The translations under genes and the position numbers were made by a program. From an uncultured Burkholderiales bacterium (GTDB taxonomy: Bacteria; Pseudomonadota; Gammaproteobacteria; Burkholderiales; Burkholderiaceae_C), in assembly GCA_943908475.1 (NCBI GenBank), contig CALTTG010000001.1, positions 242,401-306,400 of the forward strand: DNA of 64,000 bases. Direction: 5' to 3'. Of the stretch, positions 56,130-64,000 are shown piece after piece. Numbering within the stretch: position 1 is the first letter of the stretch; every line of letters begins with the position of its first letter. Below the pieces are notes generated by a model. The model saw only the letters and a list, made by a program, of their open reading frames with translations, made no database searches and was not told the DNA's origin.

Positions 56130-56414
56130 TCAGAGCGCCTCGGCCTTGATCGCCAGGGCATGAATCCCCTGGGGGATCACTTCTCGCAGGGCATCATACA
56201 CAAGGCGATGCCGCTGAACAGGGGACAGTCCCGCGAAACAATCGCCCTTGAGATGCACCGAAAAATGGCGACCTTCTCTCGCGCCCGCGTGCCCTGCATG
56301 CAGGTGGCTGTCGTCGGTGACGTCGATGAATGCTGGGTTCAGACGCGATTGCAACGTGTCGCGCACCAGATCGGCCGTGACGCCTTGGGGCAGAGATGGG
56401 GTGTTCATGGTCAT
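56130..56414 (-). CDS. BolA-family protein
   Basis: A 94-residue BolA-like protein with a single class II KH-like fold: LQSRLNPAFIDVTDDSHLHAGH, GRHFSVHLKGDCFAGLSPVQRHRLVYDAL and a C-terminal HALAIKAEAL. These proteins act with monothiol glutaredoxins in iron-sulfur trafficking and in stress or shape control. The ATG at 56414 overlaps the yciB stop by 4 bp; a second ATG lies two codons on. The pair bolA-yciB is common in betaproteobacteria. Confidence 0.92.
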   Translation of the reverse strand: MTMNTPSLPQGVTADLVRDTLQSRLNPAFIDVTDDSHLHAGHAGAREGRHFSVHLKGDCFAGLSPVQRHRLVYDALREVIPQGIHALAIKAEAL

Positions 56415-57064
56415 GCCCCCTTGGCCGGGTTTTCCGCAGCTTTCTCCGCTGCATCCATGTGGCGACTGAGGTACACCCCTTGGGCCAACGTGAACACCAG
56501 CATCAAGCCCATGCTGCCCCACATCTTGAAGTCAACCCACGTGTCGGTGGGGTAATTGAACGCCACATACAGATTCAGGCAGCCCATGCCCACGAAGAAC
56601 AGAATCCAGGCAAGGCTGAGTTTGAGCCACACCGATTCGGGCACGGCGATGTCTGCAGCGTTCATGGCCGCACGCAACACAAACTTGCGAAGCCACACAT
56701 CGCTGATGAACAAGCCCGCTGCCATCACCCAGTAAATCACCGTGGGCTTCCACTTGATGAAGGTTTCGCTGTGGAAGTACACCGTCAGCGCACCCAGGCC
56801 CACCACCGTGACCAGGCTGATCCAGAGCATCTTGTCGATGGGCTTGCGGAACACCTTCATGAGCACGATTTGCAGCACCGAAATGACCACCACCACCACG
56901 GTCGCCAGCAACACAGGCGCTTCGGTGGGGCCCACCACCCCGCCATTGACGATGAAACCCAGGTGCTGGGTGAGCCATTGGGCCACCACGTCTTTGTGAC
57001 CTTCGCCCCATTTGTAGGTCGCGAAGAAGGCCACGATGGGCAGGAAATCCAGCAGGAACTTCAT
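56411..57064 (-). CDS. yciB: Septation protein A / inner-membrane protein YciB
   Basis: YciB (IspZ) is a polytopic inner-membrane protein linked to cell division and envelope synthesis. The 217-residue product starts MKFLLDFLPIVAFFATYK, the family's usual opening, and has about six transmembrane helices including FRKPIDKMLWISLVTVVGLGALTVYF and FIKWKPTVIYWVMAAGLF. The extra residues of the longer frame overlap the spacer to msrB and were not used. Confidence 0.94.
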   Translation of the reverse strand: MKFLLDFLPIVAFFATYKWGEGHKDVVAQWLTQHLGFIVNGGVVGPTEAPVLLATVVVVVISVLQIVLMKVFRKPIDKMLWISLVTVVGLGALTVYFHSETFIKWKPTVIYWVMAAGLFISDVWLRKFVLRAAMNAADIAVPESVWLKLSLAWILFFVGMGCLNLYVAFNYPTDTWVDFKMWGSMGLMLVFTLAQGVYLSRHMDAAEKAAENPAKGA

Positions 57065-57099
57065 GTTGTCAGGTCGGTGAATGGAACAGGTTGCCGGGC

Positions 57100-57498
57100 T
57101 CAGCGCGGCTCGAAGTCTATCGCGGCGGAGTTGATGCAAAAGCGCTCACCGGTGGGGGCCGGTCCGTCATCAAACACATGCCCCAGGTGCGCACCACAGT
57201 CGCTGCAACGCACCTCCACACGCACCATGCCATGGCTGCGATCTTCCACCCGCTCGATGATTTCGCCCCGGATGGGTTCGAAATAGCTTGGCCATCCACA
57301 ACCGGCATCAAATTTGGTGCCCGCGTCAAACAGGGGAGCCTGGCAACACACGCAGCGATAGATGCCATCCTGGAAGTGGTCCCAGTACTTGCCAGAAAAG
57401 GCGTACTCGGTGGCGGCTCGACGGGTGACCGCATATTGCATGTCGTCGAGTTGAGCGCGCCATTCGGCATCGCTCTTCTTGATTTTGTAATCGCTCAT
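57100..57498 (-). CDS. msrB: Peptide-methionine (R)-S-oxide reductase MsrB
   Basis: MsrB reduces the R form of methionine sulfoxide in damaged proteins. The 132-residue product has both zinc CxxC pairs (YRCVCCQAPLF and VRCSDCGAHLGHVF), FDAGCGWPSYFEP and the catalytic Cys121 in RFCINSAAIDF. Its ATG overlaps the selO stop (ATGA), suggesting translational coupling of two redox-stress enzymes. Confidence 0.96.
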   Translation of the reverse strand: MSDYKIKKSDAEWRAQLDDMQYAVTRRAATEYAFSGKYWDHFQDGIYRCVCCQAPLFDAGTKFDAGCGWPSYFEPIRGEIIERVEDRSHGMVRVEVRCSDCGAHLGHVFDDGPAPTGERFCINSAAIDFEPR

Positions 57499-59063
57499 GA
57501 TGAACAAGACACAGAGATGGCAGCAGCCCAATCGGGCGGGAAATCAGCCAGGTCGGCATGCGCTGGCTGCTCGGTGAATGGGTTTTGCAACACTTGGTGC
57601 AATCGGTGAACTTCGGTGAAATCACCACGCTGTGCACGGTCAATCGCGGTCTGGGCCAGGTGATTGCGGAGCACCACCCACGGATTCACCGCGTCCATTC
57701 GGATGCGGCGTGCTTGGGCATCGCTGCCCTCTGATTTCAAGCGTGAAGCGTAACGCAAAGCCCATTCGTCGAAGGCGCGACGGTCAAGGAAGAGGTCCCT
57801 CAGCAGTGCGTTCTCGGGCGCATCGGGTGGGAGGTCCTGCCGGAACGACGACAGGCGGCGAAACGTGATGGTGAAGTCGGCGCGCTGCTGCGCCATGAGC
57901 TTGAGCCAAGACTGAATCAAGGCGGCATCCCCCTCTTGCGCGGTGAGCAGCCCCAGTTTGGCCCGCCATCGGGTGGTCATTCGCTCGGCATACCGTGCCT
58001 CAAAGCCTTTCAAAGCGGAGATGATCATCAACTGCCCCTCGCTGTCGGACTCGGCCGCATCGGGCACCAAGGCGGCCAACGCCTGAGCGAGCGCACCACA
58101 GTTCCAAAATCCGATGTCGGGCTGGTGACGCCACCGATACCGCCCCGCATGGTCGGAATGGTTGCAGATGTGATCCGGATCGAAGCCATCCATGAAGCCA
58201 AACGGGCCGTAATCGATGGTCAGACCCAGGATGGACATGTTGTCGGTGTTCATCACCCCATGACAAAAGCCCATGGACTGCCAATGCGCCATCAGGTCGG
58301 CCGTGGTCTGCACGGCATGGGCCAGCAAGCCCACCACACGGTCTGGCGATGTGGCGGCGCTGGGCAGGGGCTGCAGCGCCGGCAGGTGGTGATCGACCAC
58401 AAAATCCACCAAGGCCGCCAGTGTGACGAGGTGGCCAGGTTGCGGATGGTGGGCAAAGTGCTCGAAATGTCCAAAGCGGATGAAGCTGGGAGCCAGGCGT
58501 GTGACCACCGCTGCGGTTTCGGCGGTCTCGCGGTACACCGGCGTGCTGGAGGTGGTCAAGCACAGCGCACGACTGGTCGGCACGCCCAGGGCGTGCATGG
58601 CCTCGCTGCATAAAAACTCGCGGATCGACGAACGCAGCACGGCCCGTCCATCGGCGCGTCGGGAATAAGGCGTGGGGCCACTGCCCTTGAGCTGCACCTC
58701 CACGGGGCCCGAAGGTGTCTGGACCTGCCCGAGCAACAAGGCACGACCGTCTCCCAATTGCCCCGCCCACTGCCCGAACTGATGCCCACTGTAGACGGTG
58801 GCCATGGGACTCATGCCCGGCCAGCGCCCCTGTCCACTGAACACCTGCAAGGTGCTGGGTTGCCCCTCGATGTCTTGTTCGTGCCACGAAGTCGGCCACC
58901 CCAAAGATTGGGCGGCAGAGGCGCTGAGCGCGCCCCAGGCCAGGTCAGGCAAGGGTGCACCCAGCAGGGCGGTGCCCAGGCTCGCGCCACCGGCCTGGAG
59001 CACCTGCTCTTGCAGGGCAGCGAAGTGATTGGGCCAAGCCAGACCCGCAGGGAAATCAGACAT
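57495..59063 (-). CDS. selO: Protein adenylyltransferase SelO (YdiU), cysteine form
   Basis: SelO is a pseudokinase-fold enzyme that transfers AMP to protein Ser, Thr or Tyr residues during redox stress. The 522-residue product shows [69 protein letters not shown] and the metal-binding [21 protein letters not shown]. The C terminus ends SVSCSS; this Cys520 occupies the position of the selenocysteine in Sec-containing members. The start [14 protein letters not shown] was chosen over a frame that runs 42 codons further. Leads the msrB-yciB-bolA run. Confidence 0.94.
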   Translation of the reverse strand: [522 protein letters not shown]

Positions 59064-59217
59064 GAAAGCGTCGAGCCACCGGCCCCCGAACTGAACAACA
59101 AGGTCCACATGCTGACACAGCCCCGCATTCTGGTGGCGAGCATGGACATCTCGTGGCCACGATCCAGCGCGGTGCTGACCTAAGATCATGGTTTTGCACC
59201 TTCAGGGAATCGCTGTC

Positions 59218-60060
59218 GTGGACCTTCTTTTGTTAGCCAAAGCGGCCGCCATGGGCGTGGTTGAGGGCTTGACCGAGTTCCTGCCCATCTCCAGCACAGG
59301 ACACCTCATTTTGGCGGGCTCGTTGCTTGGCTTCGGCGACGATGTCGGACATGAAAAAGCCAAGGTGTTCGACATCGCCATCCAGACGGGCGCCATTTTT
59401 GCCGTGGTGCTGGTGTACTGGCAACGCATCTTGGACACCGTCAAGGGCCTGGGCCACGAAGCCAAAGCCCAACGGTTTGCGCTCAATGTGATCGTGGGCT
59501 TCTTGCCTGCTGTGGTCTTGGCGTTGATGTTCGGAAAGATGATCAAAGCGCATTTGTTCACCCCCACCGTGGTGGCCACCACCTTCATCATCGGGGGCGT
59601 GATCATCTTGTGGGCCGAGCGCAGAGCCCAACACCAGGGTCACGCTCGCGTGGAAACGATCGACGACATGACCGTGCTCGATGCATTGAAGGTGGGCTTC
59701 ATCCAGTGCCTGGCGTTGGTGCCGGGCACCAGCCGATCCGGTGCGAGCATCATCGGCGGGATGATGCTGGGGCTGTCTCGAAAGGCCGCCACCGAGTTCA
59801 GCTTCTTTCTCGGCATCCCCACGCTGATGGGCGCGGGCGCCTACAGCCTCTACAAAGAGCGCGAGCTCCTGACGATGGCCGATGCCCCCTTGTTCCTCAC
59901 CGGCCTGGTCATGGCCTTCGTGTCGGCCTGGGTGTGCGTGCGCTGGTTGCTGCGCTACGTCTCCACCCACGATTTCGTGCCCTTTGCCTGGTACCGCATC
60001 GGCTTTGGGATTCTGGTGCTGGTGAGCGCCCACCAGGGCTGGATCCACTGGGCCGAATGA
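59218..60060 (+). CDS. uppP: Undecaprenyl-diphosphatase UppP (BacA)
   Basis: UppP dephosphorylates undecaprenyl diphosphate to recycle the lipid carrier for peptidoglycan and other envelope polymers. The 280-residue membrane protein has the two catalytic motifs EGLTEFLPISSTGHLIL (near residues 15-31) and PGTSRSGASIIGGM, and about eight transmembrane helices. A GTG start at 59218, nine bases after AGGGA, gives the usual MDLLLLAK-like opening; an ATG at 59188 would add ten residues. The stop overlaps the next ATG by 4 bp. Confidence 0.92.
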   Translation: MDLLLLAKAAAMGVVEGLTEFLPISSTGHLILAGSLLGFGDDVGHEKAKVFDIAIQTGAIFAVVLVYWQRILDTVKGLGHEAKAQRFALNVIVGFLPAVVLALMFGKMIKAHLFTPTVVATTFIIGGVIILWAERRAQHQGHARVETIDDMTVLDALKVGFIQCLALVPGTSRSGASIIGGMMLGLSRKAATEFSFFLGIPTLMGAGAYSLYKERELLTMADAPLFLTGLVMAFVSAWVCVRWLLRYVSTHDFVPFAWYRIGFGILVLVSAHQGWIHWAE

Positions 60061-60890
60061 GCCCGATCGACGCCATTCGTCCGGAGGCATTGCGCGTGCT
60101 GCGCCTGGCCGACCCGGGCCTCAAGGCGCAGGCTGCGCGGGCCTTGTACCAGTGGGCACAGGTTCACCCGGAGGGGCTGGTCGAGGCCGCGAAGCGCCCC
60201 GGCCCTCATCTGCAGGACGACGAGCTGGCCGCGCTGCCTGGGCGCCCTGCTCGTCCCGAATTGGTCCCGGCCAAAGACGTGCCCACACGGTCGCCCTTCA
60301 CACTGGAGGGGCGGGCCGCCTTGATCCACGCAATCTGCCACATCGAGTTCAATGCGATCAACCTCGCGCTCGATGCCGTGTGGCGCTTCGATGGCATGCC
60401 CGAGTCGTTTTACCTCGACTGGCTGCAGGTGGCCGACGAAGAAGCCCTGCACTTCTCGCTGCTGCGGGATCACCTGCAACAGTTGGGACACGACTACGGC
60501 GATTTCGATGCGCACAACGGTTTGTGGTCGATGTGTGAGCGGACGTCGCACGACATCGTGGCCAGGATGGCGCTGGTGCCCCGTACGCTGGAGGCGCGAG
60601 GCCTCGATGCCACGCCGCCCATTCAGGCCAAGCTCACCAAGGCAGGCGACCTCCGGGCGGTCGACATCCTGAACATCATCTTGCGCGATGAAGTCGGGCA
60701 CGTGGCCATTGGCAACCGCTGGTTCCACCACTTGTGCCAGCGCGATGGCCTGGAGGCCACCACGCTGTATCCCGAACTGGTTCGGCGCTACGAGGCGCCG
60801 CGTCTGCGCCCGCCCTACAACGTCGAGGCCCGCAAGCAGGCGGGCTTCACCGATGCCGAAATGCGCTTCTTGCTGGGCGACGAGCACTGA
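60057..60890 (+). CDS. DUF455 ferritin-like protein
   Basis: A 277-residue protein of the DUF455 family, predicted to have a ferritin-like four-helix core that could bind two metal ions: HAICHIEFNAINLALDAVWRF, ADEEALHFSLLRDHL and ILRDEVGHVAIGNRWFHHLC supply the Glu/His ligands (EFN, EEALH, DEVGH). No enzymatic role is established. ATGA overlap with uppP indicates coupling. A terminator follows 28 bp after the stop. Confidence 0.85.
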   Translation: MSPIDAIRPEALRVLRLADPGLKAQAARALYQWAQVHPEGLVEAAKRPGPHLQDDELAALPGRPARPELVPAKDVPTRSPFTLEGRAALIHAICHIEFNAINLALDAVWRFDGMPESFYLDWLQVADEEALHFSLLRDHLQQLGHDYGDFDAHNGLWSMCERTSHDIVARMALVPRTLEARGLDATPPIQAKLTKAGDLRAVDILNIILRDEVGHVAIGNRWFHHLCQRDGLEATTLYPELVRRYEAPRLRPPYNVEARKQAGFTDAEMRFLLGDEH

Positions 60891-60917
60891 ACTGACATCC
60901 CCTCGCCGCCAAAGACC

Positions 60918-60953
60918 AAGCCCCGGGGCCTCTTGCGAGACCACCGGGGCTTT
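60918..60953. terminator. Terminator between convergent DUF455 and propeller-cytochrome genes
   Basis: AAGCCCCGG pairs with CCGGGGCTT around a 17-base loop that contains its own small inverted repeat. Followed by TTTCGTGT on the plus strand and TTGGTCTTTGG on the minus strand. Confidence 0.65.
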
Positions 60954-60976
60954 CGTGTCTTCAGGCTACGGTTGGG

Positions 60977-63817
60977 TCAGCTGCTGAAGGCGATGCGGCG
61001 ACCCGAGCCAGGCGGCGTGCAGGTGTAGGTGACTTCCTGACCAGGCACTGCGGCCAAGCCACGCAAGGCAGCGTCGGCACGACGTTGACCGTCGGCAGAG
61101 ACGAAGTTGCCCGTTGCCACGTCATAGACATAACCGCGCATCACGCCGGCCTCGGCCACGTTGGCGACCAAATCACACTCGGTGACGTTGCCGCCCATTT
61201 CCTTCGAAACGAAGGCCGTCTTGGCGCGCTGGATCAACAGGTCGATGCGGGCGTTGACGCTGGATGCGTTGGTGGCGTTCAGCGTGATCTGCTGGCCCAC
61301 GATGGGCGCGAGGTCACTGTCCACGGCGTGCATGTAGGCTTCGACGTCACGACGGGTGGCATCCGGGTTGAACAGGGGGAAGCCCGAGTTCAGCGTCGGC
61401 GAGAACACACGCACCGTGAAGAAGTGAGCCAGGGTGTCGGCCGAGCCGTCGTGCACGAAACCGAAGCCACGCACTTGGTCACCCAGGAAGCCCGTGCCCT
61501 TGGCCGTCGAGAACGGCTGCGAGGGGGCGCCAAAGCGACCCACCTTGGCGTACATGTTGCGCAACTGGGCCACCTTGAAGATCTGCGAAATGCCTTCAAA
61601 ACTCTGGAAGCCATTCGTGCCGTACATGCCCTTGGCGGGGTCGATGGTGTGACAGCCGTTGCAGTTCTCGTTGGGGGTCAGCGACTTGCCACCGATGCTG
61701 ATCTTGAAACCATCGGACGGGCGGGTGCCAAAGTGGAAGTTGAAACCACGTTGCTGTGCCGGCGTCAGCGAATTGTCCAAATTGCGAATCGGGTTGGGCG
61801 GGTACTGAACGTCCAGTTGGTACTTGGTGAAGACCTCCATCTCGGCCTCGCTCAGGTCACGCTCCTTGCCCAGCAAGCCACCGAAGGCCACGGCAAAGTT
61901 CTTGAACGAGAGGGTCGAGTCAGTGGCATGCACACCGAACACACCATTGGAGCGGTCACCACGCCAGTGCTGGGCACCCGAGTTGCGCAGACCACGCAGG
62001 GTCTGGGTGGTCATCGGGCCCTTCATCGGGTGGAAGTCCTTCGGGTCGTCGGAGCCGTTGATCTTGGTCTTCACACCGAAAATGACCTTCGCCACCGAGA
62101 ACTGTACGGGGTCCAGGAACTTGCCCTCCATCGGGCTCTTGGTCACCACGTCGTCGGGGTTGCCGAGGTCCCAGGCGATGTCGTCCATGTCACCAAAGAT
62201 GTGGCAGGAGGCGCAAGCGGCTTCGCCGTTGGCCGACGACAGCTTGGCGTCGTACAGGAAGGGACGGCCCGCGATGATGTGCGCAGGCTCAGGGTTGGGC
62301 AACACAGCCTTGGCCACTTCGGTCCGGGTGTTGAGGTTCACCACCTTCACCGAGTTGTCGAAACGGGTCATCACGTACATCTGACCGCGGTTTTCGTCCA
62401 GCACGATGCCGCTGGGGCCACCGCCCGTGACGTCGATGTAGTTGGCACTGGCCGTGCGGGGGTTGAAGGTGTTGTTCTCCAGCTCGGCGGTGTTGAACAC
62501 GCCGATCTTGCTTGAACCGTAGGCCGTGACGTACAGCTTGCGACCATCTTTGGAGACGGCCATGTCCAGCGGCGTGGCCAAGCTGTGGTCTTTCACCGAG
62601 GGGTCAAAACCAGGCGTGCCGGCCAGCTTGCTGTAATCGATGTGCTTGTTCAGGTGGCGAGGCGTCACGGTGCCGTTGCTGATCACGGTCACACGCGACT
62701 GGGCAATGTTGCCCTGCACTGTCGTGCCGCCGAACTTGCCCGGGCCCTCGAAGCGCGTCATGTTGTTCGCTTCGGTGTTGGTCACGTACACGGCGCCGCT
62801 CACCGGGTTGACCGCCATGTTGAACAAGGTGGTGCCCACGTGGGGGAAGAACGTCTTTTCAGCCAGGGTGTTGGCGTCGACCGCGAACACGTCCTTGTCA
62901 GGCAACGTGAACTCCATGGCCACGTTCCAGTTGCGGCCCTTCTCGTCTTGCCACTGTTTGGCGGCTCGGTTGTACTTGACGATCATGCCGGTGCGAGGCG
63001 CCGGCTTGCCCTCGGCGTTGGTGGCAGGGCCCAGGCGCCCACCCGGCATGGTCTTGTACTTGACCACACAGGTCTTGTTCAACTCGAAGTGATCGCAAAT
63101 CATTTCTTCGTTGATCGACGCCGTCTGGTTGCCAGACTTGAAAGCCGCCACGTACAAGGTGTTCTTGTCGGGGCTCACCGCCAGCGCGCGGGGGGTGTCG
63201 GCGAACAGGTTCATGATGCGAACCGGCAGACCGCCCAATTGGTTGCCCAGGCTGGCTGGGTTGAACACCCAGACGTCAGCACGGCCGATGCCGGGCGTGG
63301 TCAGCTGCGGGTCGCCCGCGCCAGGCACATTGGCAATCGACGGGTCCATGCGGTGTTGGCCGCGGTGTGCCGTGGTGATGAAGGCCTTGGCCGGCGAGCC
63401 CGCGAAGACGATGTCACGCGGCTCATCGCCCACCAACAGGGTGCGCACCACACGAGGGGTGCCATCCAGGCGGACGATGCTGACCGAGTCGGAGAGGTGA
63501 TTGACCACCCAGACTTCGTTGTTGTCCCGCACCGCCACTGCCACAGGCTCCATGCCCACGGGAACGCGAGATTGAAGCTCCAGGCCGCTGGCCGTGATGC
63601 GGAAGATGTCCAGCGTGTTGTTGGGCGTGTTGACGGCGAACAGTCGGGTGCCGTCCTGCGACTGGGCGAGGGGGCGGACATGACCGCTTTCGAACGCGAC
63701 AAACGACGGCGAGGCCGCGTGAGCCGCCGTGACACCAAGGGCCAGCGACAACGCCGTCATCTGAAGCGCTTTTCGCGCGACAGCGTGAGCCGTTCGCTTG
63801 TGGATGAAGTCGAGCAT
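60977..63817 (-). CDS. Exported beta-propeller / di-heme cytochrome c protein
   Basis: A 946-residue exported protein. A signal peptide ends near residue 34 (AAHAAS). Residues about 40-510 are YVTN/NHL-like beta-propeller blades (LAQSQDGTRLFAVNTPNNTLDIF, VAVRDNNEVWVVNHLSDSVSIV, LAVSPDKNTLYVAAF, MAVNPVSGAVYVTNTEAN, MAVSKDGRKLYVTAYGSSKIGVF). Two heme c sites follow, CASCH at 535-539 and CNGCH at 719-723, in a region resembling MauG/cytochrome c peroxidase proteins. The role is unknown: an extracytoplasmic oxidoreductase or electron-transfer protein is likely. AGGAG precedes the ATG at 63817; longer frames were rejected. Similar propeller-cytochrome proteins are seen in other environmental proteobacteria. 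Confidence 0.88.
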   Translation of the reverse strand: MLDFIHKRTAHAVARKALQMTALSLALGVTAAHAASPSFVAFESGHVRPLAQSQDGTRLFAVNTPNNTLDIFRITASGLELQSRVPVGMEPVAVAVRDNNEVWVVNHLSDSVSIVRLDGTPRVVRTLLVGDEPRDIVFAGSPAKAFITTAHRGQHRMDPSIANVPGAGDPQLTTPGIGRADVWVFNPASLGNQLGGLPVRIMNLFADTPRALAVSPDKNTLYVAAFKSGNQTASINEEMICDHFELNKTCVVKYKTMPGGRLGPATNAEGKPAPRTGMIVKYNRAAKQWQDEKGRNWNVAMEFTLPDKDVFAVDANTLAEKTFFPHVGTTLFNMAVNPVSGAVYVTNTEANNMTRFEGPGKFGGTTVQGNIAQSRVTVISNGTVTPRHLNKHIDYSKLAGTPGFDPSVKDHSLATPLDMAVSKDGRKLYVTAYGSSKIGVFNTAELENNTFNPRTASANYIDVTGGGPSGIVLDENRGQMYVMTRFDNSVKVVNLNTRTEVAKAVLPNPEPAHIIAGRPFLYDAKLSSANGEAACASCHIFGDMDDIAWDLGNPDDVVTKSPMEGKFLDPVQFSVAKVIFGVKTKINGSDDPKDFHPMKGPMTTQTLRGLRNSGAQHWRGDRSNGVFGVHATDSTLSFKNFAVAFGGLLGKERDLSEAEMEVFTKYQLDVQYPPNPIRNLDNSLTPAQQRGFNFHFGTRPSDGFKISIGGKSLTPNENCNGCHTIDPAKGMYGTNGFQSFEGISQIFKVAQLRNMYAKVGRFGAPSQPFSTAKGTGFLGDQVRGFGFVHDGSADTLAHFFTVRVFSPTLNSGFPLFNPDATRRDVEAYMHAVDSDLAPIVGQQITLNATNASSVNARIDLLIQRAKTAFVSKEMGGNVTECDLVANVAEAGVMRGYVYDVATGNFVSADGQRRADAALRGLAAVPGQEVTYTCTPPGSGRRIAFSS

Positions 63818-63959
63818 GAGGATGTCTCCTGGAGGGGAAGATCTTGATGGACCGCTTCTGCACATCAGGCGACACAGAAGCATGAATCCAATGTAACGAT
63901 CCTCGTTTCTCAACGTAAAGCGCGGCAACCCGCGCACGGGGAGCCCGCCTCCACCACAC

Positions 63960-63974
63960 CCCCTGTTCAAGGGG
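63960..63974. promoter_or_regulatory. CCCCT-N5-AGGGG dyad upstream of the propeller-cytochrome gene
   Basis: CCCCT gttca AGGGG, extended by flanking CA and GTG into a near-palindrome, about 145 bases before the cytochrome gene. Similar to the dyad before the PEP-CTERM gene but with a 5-bp spacer. The rest of 63818-64000 shows no gene. Confidence 0.35.
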
Positions 63975-64000
63975 GTGCAAATGACAAGCCCCCCCCACCC

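Overview
The window is a high-GC chromosomal segment from a betaproteobacterium of the order Burkholderiales, most likely near the Comamonadaceae/Sphaerotilaceae. That placement is inferred from gene families and order, not from a marker gene: a membrane-bound PuuD urate oxidase cluster, a fliE gene divergent from a fliF-to-fliR run, a GbsR/MarR regulator in front of a cyanide-insensitive-type cytochrome bd oxidase, a PEP-CTERM protein and a Cys-form SelO. The DNA is densely coded, no gap exceeds 300 bp, and no insertion sequence, prophage, integron or CRISPR array was seen.

Layout. (1) 1-8594: purine catabolism. xdhC, puuD, uraH, a divergent GntR/FCD regulator, puuE, a fused uraD-allC and an M20 hydrolase cover urate to allantoate and beyond; a serine hydrolase sits inside the cluster. 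(2) 8730-16595: one giant gene for a 2,621-residue protein made of 297 uninterrupted 8-residue repeats followed by a calcium-binding C-terminal module. This is the most unusual object here. (3) 16699-20556: trhO, an rluA-family pseudouridine synthase and parE. (4) 20591-32762: a complete flagellar export and basal-body block, fliFGHIJKLMNOPQR on the minus strand with fliE divergent. (5) 32819-41000: an MFS transporter with a tiny downstream membrane ORF, dapA, bamC, a small Ala-rich lipoprotein, roxA with an unknown partner gene, a SlyD-like isomerase, dut and coaBC. (6) 41133-47221: gbsR-like regulator plus cydAB, an AraC regulator and two tandem PF10118-type paralogues. (7) 47470-60890: alaS, gabD, dacB, tRNA-Gly, a PEP-CTERM protein, trmB, a redox/envelope operon (selO, msrB, yciB, bolA-like, parvulin), uppP and a DUF455 protein. 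(8) 60977-63817: a secreted beta-propeller/di-heme cytochrome c protein.

How the parts work together. The purine genes form a catabolic route whose likely switch is an 8-bp palindrome between uraH and the GntR gene. The flagellar genes are mostly overlapping or closely spaced, consistent with one long transcript with a possible extra start before fliL. cydAB appears to be cotranscribed with its regulator under a perfect 20-bp palindrome. alaS has a dyad at its predicted transcription start, in keeping with autogenous control known for this enzyme in E. coli. The rest is largely housekeeping: peptidoglycan and lysine synthesis, outer-membrane assembly, nucleotide hygiene, CoA synthesis, tRNA modification and protein repair.

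Start codons were chosen by homology-like N termini, ribosome binding sites and overlaps with neighbours; where the longest frame was not used this is stated. No database search was possible, so family names rest on recognised motifs and overall sequence character.
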